Assembly (NCBI GenBank): GCA_965283955.1
Contig: CBDIQW010000001.1
Location: forward strand, 3,038,001 to 3,102,000
Source: Emticicia sp965283955
GTDB taxonomy: Bacteria; Bacteroidota; Bacteroidia; Cytophagales; Spirosomataceae
Direction: 5' to 3'
Length of the DNA stretch: 64,000 nucleotides
Shown here: positions 25,369-33,887 of the stretch, piece after piece
How positions within the stretch are numbered: position 1 is the stretch's first letter
How the letters are laid out: each line of letters opens with the position of its first letter
Translations under genes and position numbers: made by a program
Notes under the pieces: generated by a model
Told to the model about the DNA's origin: nothing
The model's database searches: none
Seen by the model: only the letters and a program-made list of their open reading frames with translations

Positions 25369-25518
25369 CTATAACTTTTGACCCAATGTCGCAATTTTAG
25401 CAGTATCAATTTTTGCAAGAAACTTTTTTGCTAAATCATGCTTTGCATCTAAGGCTTCTTCTACTGTCTTATAATTTTTTTGGTCTTTATCCTTTATTAT
25501 TGGTTGCCTATTTTTCAT
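25369..25518 (-). CDS. Small hypothetical protein (49 residues) downstream of DUF6934 gene
   Basis: ATG at 25518 opens MKNRQPIIKDKDQKNYKTVEE, then ALDAKHDLAKKFLAKIDTAKIATLGQKL. It is lysine-rich and probably helical. It lies 9 bases after the DUF6934 stop on the same strand, and a terminator follows, so the two form a two-gene unit. From memory, DUF6934 genes in Bacteroidota often have a short downstream partner; that is a weak basis for reading it as a functional pair. Confidence 0.6.
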   Translation of the reverse strand: MKNRQPIIKDKDQKNYKTVEEALDAKHDLAKKFLAKIDTAKIATLGQKL

Positions 25519-25527
25519 AACCGAAAT

Positions 25528-25977
25528 TTATTTTTGTCCAATTATAAAACCATCATAATTTTTACCTCTCACAAAAGTTTCAAAATCTTCCTCTATAAAA
25601 CCCCAAATTGAAAATTTATGTTCTATTTCTGCTAAATATTTCACAATTACCATTTGATAAAGTCTTGTTCGGGATTTTGTACTTCCTTGAATCAAAACCT
25701 TTGCTTGTGAGTTTCTCTCGAAGAAATAAAGTAAAGCTCGAAAAACAGTAGCAAGAACTTTAGGCATATCTTGGTTATTACTAACCGACAAGTCACTTGC
25801 TGTACCATCTGGCAAAATATCAACTAACGCAAGATTATAAAGTACTATCTGAGCATCAAGCAACCGAAATTCGACCAGTTTTCTTACAACCTTAGTATCA
25901 CTTATACTATCGAATTCAAAAACAAATCTATCATCAACTCGACTGAATGGGTAGCTTGGTTCATTCATAACACTCAA
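25528..25977 (-). CDS. DUF6934-family protein
   Basis: Protein of 149 residues. YPFSRVDDRFVFEFDSIS, then VEFRLLDAQIVLYNLALVDI, then SVSNNQDMPKVLATVFRALL, then VLIQGSTKSRTRLYQMVI is the typical order of DUF6934, a family of unknown function scattered across Bacteroidota accessory DNA. It is compatible with a small toxin-like or phage-defence module but nothing in the sequence proves it. It starts 5 bases before the sppA end on the same strand, and the small 49-residue ORF follows. Confidence 0.75.
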   Translation of the reverse strand: MSVMNEPSYPFSRVDDRFVFEFDSISDTKVVRKLVEFRLLDAQIVLYNLALVDILPDGTASDLSVSNNQDMPKVLATVFRALLYFFERNSQAKVLIQGSTKSRTRLYQMVIVKYLAEIEHKFSIWGFIEEDFETFVRGKNYDGFIIGQK

Positions 25978-25982
25978 TAAAT

Positions 25983-27752
25983 TTACTTTATCTCCAATTC
26001 AAAAGGCATTCTTGCCTGAATTTTATCCATGCTTTGAAGATTTTTCAACTGTTTGGCATACGGTGCAAAATCGCCCAAATAAGCTTTTAGTTTGGCATCT
26101 TCTTGGTCATTACCAAATTTCTCTAAAATACTTTCAACACTTGACTTTTTGATTGGCAAATATTTCACTCGATAATCTCCATCTTTTAATTTAGCTTTTT
26201 TAGCGGCAATTCTGATGGCATCATCCACTCCACCTAAAATATCTACCAATCCATTTGCTTTGGCTTGGCTACCTGTCCATACTCGACCGCTGGCCAAAGT
26301 TTTCAATTTCTCAACACTCATGTGACGTCCTTTGGCGGCTTTGGCTGTGAAGTTTTCGTAGCCTTTATTTACACCGTTTTGAATCATATTTTTCTCGGCA
26401 TCGGTCATTGTACGAGTTGCTGATGGGAAATTGGCATATTTATGAGAATTTACGCCATCAAACGTAACGCCCAATTTCTCATTCATTAGTTTTTCTACGT
26501 TAAACAATACGCCGAAAATACCAATTGATCCTGTCAAGGTTGTTGGTTGAGCTACAATCGTATCGCAAGCCATTGCCATATAATAACCTCCCGAAGCAGC
26601 GTAGTCGCCCATTGAGGCAATAACTGGTTTTACTTTTTTAGTCAATTCAACTTCTCTCCACATCACATCTGATGCCATTGCACTTCCGCCACCCGAATTG
26701 ATACGTAAAACTACTGCTTTAATTTTTGAATCTTTGCGGGCTTTTTGCAGCTCCTTTACGATTGTTTCTGAGCCAATTGTTCCATCTTGACTTTCGCCCG
26801 AAAGAATATCTCCTTCGCCTACAATTACTGCAATTCTATTCGAGTTGCTCCCTTCTTCTACCAATTTATCGGCTTTCAAATATTTATTTAGACCAATATA
26901 TTCGATTTTTTTATCTGCACTGAAACCTAATTCGTGGCGAAGAGCGGTCTCGAATTCATCCCAATAACCAGTATTTGTGATCAATTTATATTTTACGGCA
27001 TCGGTTGGTTCTTGAATCAAGGCATTATTCAGAATATTGTTCAATTCTTCCATCGGAATCTTGCGAGAAGCCGCAATATCTCCATAAAAGCTGTTGGCAA
27101 TGTCAGAAATAAATGATTGTGTTTGCTCACGGTTAGCATCGCTCATTTTTGTCAAGAAGAATGGCTCAACTGCACTTTTATAATCTCCTACTCTGAAAAT
27201 CTCAGGTTTTACACCGATTTTCTCAAACAAGCCTTTCATAAAAGAATACTCAGCACTCAAACCATTGAAATCTACCCCCCCCGCTGGGTTTAGGTAGCTT
27301 TTATCGGCAACCGAACAAAGGTAAATTGAACCTTCGGTCATGGTTTCGCCATAAGAATAGATAAATTTCTTTGATTTTTTGAAATCTAAAAGATATTCTC
27401 TCACCTCTTTCAAAGTTGCCATACCACCCATTGGATTTTCGGCTTTTAGGTAGATCCCTTTGATATTTGGGTCAATTTTAGCATTCGCTAACGCTTCTTT
27501 GATTTGTGGTAAACTCACTTGCCCCGGACTATTTCCGCCCGATAGGATTTCGGTAAATGGGTCATCTTCAGCAGTGTTTTCTCTGATAACTTGATTAAGG
27601 TCGAGTTTAAGAACAGAGTTTGATTCAACTTGGGTTTTTGTGTCTGAACTTGACATCAAGCTGCCAATTCCAATCAAAATGATAAAACTCAAAATCGTGA
27701 ATAGAAAAATCCCGACGATAGTAGCGAAAACGTATTTCAAAAATTGTAACAT
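25983..27752 (-). CDS. sppA: Signal peptide peptidase SppA, 67K type
   Basis: Membrane-anchored serine-lysine protease that digests cleaved signal peptides. It is full length at 589 residues, with one N-terminal membrane helix (about 5-32). Two ClpP-like halves are present. The N-terminal half carries the catalytic Lys in FRVGDYKSAVEPF. The C-terminal half carries VLRINSGGGSAMASDVMWRE and the nucleophile Ser in GDYAASGGYYMA. It is upstream of, and probably cotranscribed with, the DUF6934 and small genes only 5 bases away. Confidence 0.95.
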   Translation of the reverse strand: MLQFLKYVFATIVGIFLFTILSFIILIGIGSLMSSSDTKTQVESNSVLKLDLNQVIRENTAEDDPFTEILSGGNSPGQVSLPQIKEALANAKIDPNIKGIYLKAENPMGGMATLKEVREYLLDFKKSKKFIYSYGETMTEGSIYLCSVADKSYLNPAGGVDFNGLSAEYSFMKGLFEKIGVKPEIFRVGDYKSAVEPFFLTKMSDANREQTQSFISDIANSFYGDIAASRKIPMEELNNILNNALIQEPTDAVKYKLITNTGYWDEFETALRHELGFSADKKIEYIGLNKYLKADKLVEEGSNSNRIAVIVGEGDILSGESQDGTIGSETIVKELQKARKDSKIKAVVLRINSGGGSAMASDVMWREVELTKKVKPVIASMGDYAASGGYYMAMACDTIVAQPTTLTGSIGIFGVLFNVEKLMNEKLGVTFDGVNSHKYANFPSATRTMTDAEKNMIQNGVNKGYENFTAKAAKGRHMSVEKLKTLASGRVWTGSQAKANGLVDILGGVDDAIRIAAKKAKLKDGDYRVKYLPIKKSSVESILEKFGNDQEDAKLKAYLGDFAPYAKQLKNLQSMDKIQARMPFELEIK

Positions 27753-27908
27753 ATACGGCTTATAGTTTAGTTTTTTATATCTGAATACAAAAATATATGT
27801 ATGTACAGAAAATCATCTTAGTTTTTGATAGATGGAGGATATGAGTTATGAGTTCTGAATTATGAGTGCTGAGTTATTTTGCCAAACCCAGCAAAATCAT
27901 TAATCCAC

Positions 27909-27936
27909 GTAGAGACAAGGCATGCCTTGTCTCTAC
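27909..27936. repeat. 28-bp perfect palindrome
   Basis: GTAGAGACAAGGCA directly followed by its complement TGCCTTGTCTCTAC, with no loop. It lies between the sppA start and the GH3 stop and is preceded by GAGTTATGAGTTCTGAATTATG phrases. Similar GTAGAGAC...GTCTCTAC palindromes are common repetitive elements in other bacteria (family knowledge). Confidence 0.8.
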
Positions 27937-27949
27937 ATTTAACCCTAAA

Positions 27950-29440
27950 TCATACCTTTTGAAGAGCATCAGCAATCTTGCGGTCGTTTGATAAACGAGG
28001 AACTTTATTTTGTCCGCCAAGTTTTCCTTGTGAACGCATATAGTCAATGAAGGCGTTTTTTTGCAATGGTGTAATGACCAATTTACGCAGAATACTACCC
28101 GTGATGAGGTCATCGTAGTAAACATTCAGTTTGGTCATTTTTTGGTCTAAATCGTTATTGAACTGTTCCATATCTCGTGGCGGAACGGCAAACTCAATGA
28201 GCCATTCGTGGTAAGGAAGTCCTTCATTGGGCGTAACCATCGGAGCAACCGTAAATTCTACAATCTCCACTTCGGGTTGGCGTTCACAAGCGTATTTCAT
28301 GGCTTTTTCTACTTCTTCACCAATAACGTGTTCACCGAAAGCCGAAATGTAATGTTTGATTCTTCCTGAAACAATCACACGATAAGGGTCGAGCGAAACA
28401 AACTTTACAGTATCGCCAATCGAATAGCCCCAAAGGCCAGCATTATTATTGATAACGAGGGCGTAGTTTTTGCCAAGTTCTACTTGTTCGATACTCAAAC
28501 GAGTTGGGTTTTCGTTGAAATATTCTTCGGCTGGAATAAATTCGTAGAAAATACCTGTATCGAGCAATAGCAACATTCCTTCGTTGTGTTGCTTATCTTG
28601 GTAAGCAAAAAAGCCTTCAGAGGCAGGGAAAAACTCAATAGAATCAACTTTTTTACCAATGGATTCAAAAAGTTTTGCTCGGTACGGCTCGAAGTTTACG
28701 CCACCGTAAACAAATAAGTCAAATTCGGGAAAAACATCTTTTATCTTCTTTCCCGTGCGAGCCTGAATACGGTCGAAGTACATTTGCACCCACGGCGGAA
28801 TTCCCGAAATCAAACTCATCGGCTGATTGATGGTTTCATCAATAATCTTTTCGAGTTTGGTTTCCCAATCTTCAATGCAATTTGTTTCGTAAGATGGTAA
28901 GCGATTCGCCTGCAAATAGGCAGGAACATGATGCGTAGAAATTCCTGAAAGTCGGCCAGTCTTGATGCCCGCTTTTTCGGTCATTTCGGGGCTTCCCGAT
29001 AAAAAAATGAGTTTATTATCTAAAAACTGCGATTTACCCGTTTCGTTGATGTAATTCAATAAGGCATTTCGAGCCGAATTGATATGATTATGAATCGAAT
29101 CTTTCGAGATAGGAATATACTTCGTTCCAGAAGTTGTACCCGAAGTTTTGGCAAAATAAAGTGGTTTCCCTGCCCAAAGAATATTTTCTTCGCCCTCAAC
29201 TACTCGGTTTACATAAGGTTTTAAGTCTTCGTAATCACGAATCGGGATGGCTTGCTTGAAGTCATTATAAGTGCGAATATCCTTGAAATAATGGTTATGA
29301 CCAAAAACCGTTTGAGTAGCTTGACTTACCAACTTTTGTCGCCATTCGGCTTGTACTTCTGCCGAGCGAGCTATCCATTTTTTCTGCTGTGCAACCACAT
29401 AAGCTGCTATGGGTTTACTGAGTATCGAACGAACTCCCAT
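27950..29440 (-). CDS. GH3 auxin-responsive promoter family protein (adenylate-forming ligase fold)
   Basis: Protein of 496 residues. The ATP-binding motif FAKTSGTTSGTKYIPIS corresponds to the serine/threonine-rich P-loop of GH3 acyl-acid amido synthetases. FPASEGFFAYQDKQHNEGM and YALVINNNAGLWGYSIGDTVKF with HYISAFGEHVIGEEVE are also conserved. In plants GH3 enzymes conjugate amino acids to hormones; bacterial homologues are uncharacterised, though common in Bacteroidota. It is divergent from mreB with a gap of 357 bases. Confidence 0.92.
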   Translation of the reverse strand: MGVRSILSKPIAAYVVAQQKKWIARSAEVQAEWRQKLVSQATQTVFGHNHYFKDIRTYNDFKQAIPIRDYEDLKPYVNRVVEGEENILWAGKPLYFAKTSGTTSGTKYIPISKDSIHNHINSARNALLNYINETGKSQFLDNKLIFLSGSPEMTEKAGIKTGRLSGISTHHVPAYLQANRLPSYETNCIEDWETKLEKIIDETINQPMSLISGIPPWVQMYFDRIQARTGKKIKDVFPEFDLFVYGGVNFEPYRAKLFESIGKKVDSIEFFPASEGFFAYQDKQHNEGMLLLLDTGIFYEFIPAEEYFNENPTRLSIEQVELGKNYALVINNNAGLWGYSIGDTVKFVSLDPYRVIVSGRIKHYISAFGEHVIGEEVEKAMKYACERQPEVEIVEFTVAPMVTPNEGLPYHEWLIEFAVPPRDMEQFNNDLDQKMTKLNVYYDDLITGSILRKLVITPLQKNAFIDYMRSQGKLGGQNKVPRLSNDRKIADALQKV

Positions 29441-29797
29441 TTATGTTTCTGTTCTTTGGTTAGATAATTTGCTATGAGGCAAAGATAATAGTTTTTTTTG
29501 TTTCGTTATTTATTGAAGGTTTTGGTGAGCAGAAAACCCATAATATTACGATAACAAGTATTTTTTGAACTATATCAACAAAACGTTTTTTTCGAGCTAA
29601 ACTCTTAGTTTTATGAGTAAATATGCTCAAAAAACAAGTTTTTTATTGAAAAAGCGACACATTAACCCTCAAAGCCATCTAATAGGCATTATACTTTTCT
29701 CTTTTTCAATACTTTTTCAACTTTTTAGAAATATTTTGTAAATAATAGTTGTAAATTTGCGGACAATTTAAAAAAAAATTAACCCATAAAGCTCAAA
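29441..29797. other. Intergenic region between GH3 gene and mreB
   Basis: AT-rich. A -7 element TAAATTTG is at 29752-29759 for mreB (plus), leaving a leader of about 35 bases. CAAAGATA at 29480-29487 (TATCTTTG on the minus strand) is a candidate -7 for the GH3 gene. No repeat units or ORFs seen. Confidence 0.5.
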
Positions 29798-30829
29798 ATG
29801 GCTGGACTGTTTAACTTCCTCACGAGTGACATCGCGATTGACTTGGGTACGGCAAATACCCTCATTATCTACAAAGACCAAATCGTTGTAGATGAACCCT
29901 CTATTATTGCTTTAGACAAAATTACTGGAAAAGTGTTGGCGATAGGTCATAAAGCAATGCAAATGCACGAAAAAACCAATGAAAATATAAAAACTATTCG
30001 TCCACTTAAAGATGGTGTAATTGCCGACTTTACTGCCGCTGAGTTAATGATTCGTGGTATGATTAAGATGATTGAGACGGGTCGTAGTTGGTTTTTCTCA
30101 CCTTCTCACCGTATGGTTATCTGTATTCCATCGGGTATCACCGAGGTTGAGAAACGTGCCGTAAAAGATTCAGCCGAACACGCTGGTGCGAAAGAAGTTT
30201 ACATGGTACACGAGCCAATCGCTGCGGCTATCGGTATTGGTATAGACATTGAACAACCAAACGGCTCAATGATTGCTGACATCGGTGGTGGTACTACTGA
30301 GATTGCGGTAATTGCTCTTTCGGGCATCGTTTGTGAAGCGTCGGTTCGTATTGCAGGTGATTTATTTACGAGAGATATTGTAGATTATATGCGTCGTGAG
30401 CATAACTTGCTTATTGGCGAGCGTTCGGCCGAGTTTATTAAGATTCAAGTAGGTGCGGCTTTACCAGATTTGGATAATCCACCTGCTGATATTGAGATTC
30501 GTGGTCGTGACTTGATGACGGGTATTCCGAAAGAAATCAAGGTAACATACAGTGAGATTGCTTACGCCCTTGATAAATCTATCTCGAAAATCGAAGAAGC
30601 CATCATGCGTGCTTTGGAGATGTCGCCACCAGAACTTTCGGCCGACATTTACGAAAACGGTATTTATTTGACAGGTGGAGGAGCATTGCTCCATGGCTTA
30701 GATAAACGTTTGGCTATTAAAACAAAACTTCCGATTCACGTAGCTGACGACCCACTCCGTGCGGTTGTGCGTGGAACTGGCGAGATTTTGAAAAATATCG
30801 AAAAATATAGAGCAGTTATAGTACAATAA
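29798..30829 (+). CDS. mreB: Rod shape-determining protein MreB
   Basis: Bacterial actin that organises the elongation machinery. It is 343 residues, full length. Actin-fold phosphate motifs are IAIDLGTANTLIIYKD at the start and MIADIGGGTTEIAVIAL in the middle, with GIYLTGGGALLHGLDK near the end. PSGITEVEKRAVKDSAEHAGA is typical. It opens the mreBCD cluster; mreC follows after 180 bases containing a phrase-repeat inverted pair. Confidence 0.97.
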   Translation: MAGLFNFLTSDIAIDLGTANTLIIYKDQIVVDEPSIIALDKITGKVLAIGHKAMQMHEKTNENIKTIRPLKDGVIADFTAAELMIRGMIKMIETGRSWFFSPSHRMVICIPSGITEVEKRAVKDSAEHAGAKEVYMVHEPIAAAIGIGIDIEQPNGSMIADIGGGTTEIAVIALSGIVCEASVRIAGDLFTRDIVDYMRREHNLLIGERSAEFIKIQVGAALPDLDNPPADIEIRGRDLMTGIPKEIKVTYSEIAYALDKSISKIEEAIMRALEMSPPELSADIYENGIYLTGGGALLHGLDKRLAIKTKLPIHVADDPLRAVVRGTGEILKNIEKYRAVIVQ

Positions 30830-30832
30830 AAT

Positions 30833-31008
30833 AGTTCTGAGTTCTGAGTTCTGAATTCTGAGTTTATGATAAAGTAACAAATTCAAAAGTAAACTACCAT
30901 TTATTGGCTTTGCTTTTGAATTTGTCATTTTAAGAAGGTTTTCTATTGATAGAAAACAAACTTAGATTTTACAACTCAGAACTCAGAATTCTGAACTCAG
31001 AACTCACA
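30833..31008. repeat. Inverted pair of AGTTCTGAGTTCTGA phrase repeats between mreB and mreC
   Basis: Left: AGTTCTGAGTTCTGAGTTCT followed by GAATTCTGAGTT (30833-30864), starting 3 bases after the mreB stop. Right: AACTCAGAACTCAGAATTCT followed by GAACTCAGAACTCAC (30973-31007), ending immediately before the mreC ATG. Pairing the two arms would place the whole 100-base spacer in a loop. Confidence 0.75.
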
Positions 31009-31010
31009 GC

Positions 31011-31871
31011 ATGTCGCAACTCTTCCGACTTATATTTCGCATACGAAATTTTCTTTTGTTTGCTATTCTCGAACTCGTCAGCTTTTGGTTGCTCGTCAAG
31101 AACAATCATTACTGGGATGTTTCGTTTTTTAATACTTCCAATTTCTACGCAGCCAAGACCCTCGAAAGCTCGAATTATGTAAAAAACTACATGAATCTTG
31201 GCAATGTAAACGACCAATTGATTGCTGAAAATGCTCAACTCAAAAAAGCAGTGTCGGCCATGCAATCGTTTAAGCCAAGAGAGGGAGATTATTACAAGGT
31301 TGATTCGGCCTTTGCTCTCCGTTTCGAGTTTAAGGTAGCGAAGGTTGTTAATAATACAGTTGGTTTATCGAAAAACTATTTGACGATTGATAAAGGAACG
31401 CTCGATGGCATTGAGCCTGGAATGGGCGTAATTTGTCCGCAAGGAGTTGTCGGAACGGTGATGCAATGCTCTGAACATTTTTCTCGTGTGTATTCGATTC
31501 TACACTCAGAGTCGAAGGTTTCGTCAGAAATCAAAAATTTGACGCTTCGTACTAAAAACGATAAAGCTCTCGGTATTGCCGAATGGGGTGGTCTGAATCC
31601 AAAAATCATTAATTTAAATACGATTGACCGCTTTAAGCCAATCAAACAAGGCGACTCAGTGGTAACATCTGAGCAAAACGTAATTTATCCTTCAGGAACA
31701 ATGATTGGTAAGATTCGTAAGCTAAGTGCCAAACAAGACCAAGCTTTTTTTGATATTGAAGTGGAGTTGGCAACTGACTTTCGCAATTTATCTTATGTTT
31801 ACATCGTAAACAATAAGCTGAAAAAAGAACAAGATTTATTAGAGCAATCAACCACCGAAGAAAAGAAATGA
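31011..31871 (+). CDS. mreC: Rod shape-determining protein MreC
   Basis: Bitopic elongasome protein of 286 residues. One N-terminal membrane helix FLLFAILELVSFWLLV is followed by a coiled-coil stretch (MNLGNVNDQLIAENAQLKKAV). Then comes the periplasmic beta domain with YLTIDKGTLDGIEPGMGVIC, GVVGTVMQ and DSVVTSEQNVIYPSGTMIGK. It overlaps mreD by four bases (ATGA). Confidence 0.93.
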   Translation: MSQLFRLIFRIRNFLLFAILELVSFWLLVKNNHYWDVSFFNTSNFYAAKTLESSNYVKNYMNLGNVNDQLIAENAQLKKAVSAMQSFKPREGDYYKVDSAFALRFEFKVAKVVNNTVGLSKNYLTIDKGTLDGIEPGMGVICPQGVVGTVMQCSEHFSRVYSILHSESKVSSEIKNLTLRTKNDKALGIAEWGGLNPKIINLNTIDRFKPIKQGDSVVTSEQNVIYPSGTMIGKIRKLSAKQDQAFFDIEVELATDFRNLSYVYIVNNKLKKEQDLLEQSTTEEKK

Positions 31872-32374
31872 ATTCTCAGACGGTCATAAAATTAGTCCTT
31901 ACATTCGTCATTTATTTAGTACTACAAATTGTGGTTCTCCGCAATTTTGTGTTCTTCGATGTGGCGTTTTGCTTTGTTTATATTGCATGTATTTTACTCT
32001 TACCTGACGAAGTTGACCCAATTTGGGTGATTTTGATAAGTTTTCTGATAGGTTTGTTGGTCGATATTTTTTATAATACCGCAGGTGTTCATGCCTCTGC
32101 CAGTGTAATGATTGGGTACTTGAGGGGTTATATCATCAAGTTTTTATTCCCTACGAAAGGCGTTGAAAATGAAATCACGATTTCGTTGAAAGACATGGGA
32201 GGCGAGCGTTTTGTAAGATACGTGGCTATACTTACAATAATTCACCACTCAATGTTGTTTTTTGTAGAAGCAGGCGGTTTTCAGTTTTTCTTGATTACGG
32301 TTTTGAAAATCATTTGCAGCGTTATTTTTACTACGTTTTTGATTATTATTTTGCAATATGTGCGTGGAAATTAA
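31868..32374 (+). CDS. mreD: Rod shape-determining protein MreD
   Basis: Small polytopic membrane protein of 168 residues with about five hydrophobic segments and the conserved FLIGLLVDIFYNTAGVHAS. It overlaps mreC by four bases. In most Bacteroidota mrdA (PBP2) and rodA follow; here a serine-hydrolase lipoprotein gene follows instead, 140 bases on. Confidence 0.9.
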   Translation: MNSQTVIKLVLTFVIYLVLQIVVLRNFVFFDVAFCFVYIACILLLPDEVDPIWVILISFLIGLLVDIFYNTAGVHASASVMIGYLRGYIIKFLFPTKGVENEITISLKDMGGERFVRYVAILTIIHHSMLFFVEAGGFQFFLITVLKIICSVIFTTFLIIILQYVRGN

Positions 32375-32514
32375 GTTTCCATGCACAATTTTTCTACACT
32401 ACTTATAAAACAAAACCTATTGTTTTTCGACACAATTCGGCAGATTTTGTTCTCTGTCCTACTTAAATTATAGCCTTTTTACTTCGTTTGTTTGATTCGG
32501 ATTTGTGAGATATT

Positions 32515-33724
32515 ATGATGAAATTGACTAAAAGCTTTCCCCTAAAAAACTACTCCTTTGTTTTATTAATCATTCTTTCTATCTGTTTTTTAGCTTGTCA
32601 GAATAGCGGTTCGACAGGAAGTAGTGGAAAAAAAGTAGATAGTGCTGCCTTAAAAAAGAGGAAGCCCGTATTAGAAAAGAAATTAATGCTGATAAAAAAG
32701 CAGCTTTGATTGAACAAGTTATTCAGCAAAAATTAATTCAGGGTTTTAATGGAAATGTTCTTATTGCCCAAAAAGGTGTAATTGTGTATCAAAATGCCTT
32801 TGGTTTTGCCAATGACTCAGTTAAGAATAATCTTCAATCGAAGTTTCAGCTTGCTTCACTTTCAAAGACATTTACGGCAGTTGCGGTCATGAAATTGGCT
32901 GAACAAGGAAAACTCGGCCTTGATTACACAGTAAAAGATTATTACCCAAATTTTCCATACGATGGTATCACGATTCGTAGTTTGCTTTGCCACCGTTCGG
33001 GTTTGCCATTTTATCAATATACTTTTGATAAGATGGTTAGAGAAACCAAAGCTTACCCAACTAATCAGCAAATTATGGAATGGTTTGCAACCGTGCAGCC
33101 AACACCAAAAATGTTTAACCAACCCGACCATTATTTTGGCTATAACAACACCAATTTTGCCATCTTAGCGGCTTTGGTTGAGAAAGTTACCGGGAAGGAT
33201 TTTGATACTTATATGCGAGAAAACATTTTTCGTCCGATTGGTATGAACGATTCGTTTATCGTAACTACTAAAAACGATTCTATCAATATTAATCGCACGG
33301 TTGGGTATCAGTTTGGTAGAAAATTACCAAAAGATTATTATGATGATATTTCGGGTGATAAAGGAGTTTATTCGACCTTGGGTGACTTACTGAAATGGTA
33401 TGAAGCTCTAAAAACTAATGCCATCATTAGCAAAGAATCTTTCCGTGAAATGATTATGCCTCGTAGTTTTGAATTCCCGGGCTGAGAAATTATGGTTACG
33501 GTTTTAGACTTTGGGTTAATTCCAAACAACAAACCGACTACGTGTATCATACAGGTTGGTGGAAAGGCTACAATACGATTATGTTTTTCGACCCTCGTGA
33601 AGATTTTGTGATAATTCTACTCAGTAATAAATATAATCGTTCGGTATATAACATCAAACAACTGATTGAAATCATGCACGGCGGAAACTCCACCACGATG
33701 GAAGAGAGTATTTTGGATGAATAA
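32515..33724 (+). CDS. Serine hydrolase / class C beta-lactamase-like lipoprotein, two frameshifts
   Basis: Penicillin-binding-type serine hydrolase anchored as a lipoprotein (lipobox ICFLAC near residue 27). Catalytic motifs are SLSK (SxxK), YNN in GYNNTNFAI (YxN), and HTG in VYHTGWWKG (KTG-like box). The first frame ends at 32709 after a break in a run of six A (32652-32657); the correct continuation is KEEARIRKEINADKKAALIEQ. The middle frame ends at 33485 near TTCCCGGGCTGAG, and the last segment resumes LRNYGYGFRLWVNSK. Joined length is about 403 residues. The substrate may be peptidoglycan peptides, D-amino-acid esters or antibiotics. Confidence 0.82.
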
Positions 33725-33737
33725 CATTGCAAGTATG

Positions 33738-33777
33738 GCACACCTTGTTATTGCAGTAAACAGGTGTGCCACACTTT
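33738..33777 (+). terminator. Terminator after the serine hydrolase gene
   Basis: GGCACACC, a loop of about 18 bases, GGTGTGCC, then ACACTTTTTC. An 8-bp GC-rich core stem is followed by a T-run, 14 bases after the stop codon. Confidence 0.7.
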
Positions 33778-33887
33778 TTCTTAAAAATACTGGCACTTTT
33801 TGTTTTTCTCTAATTTAACAAATCCTTCATCTCAAAATCAAAAGTGCGTGCCTATATTTGTGGTGTTAACATCTATAAACCTTCCGC

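Noticed and set aside
27874..28125. Minus-strand 83-residue ORF inside the GH3 gene end
   Set aside because: It overlaps the GH3 coding end in another frame and shows no protein-like composition.
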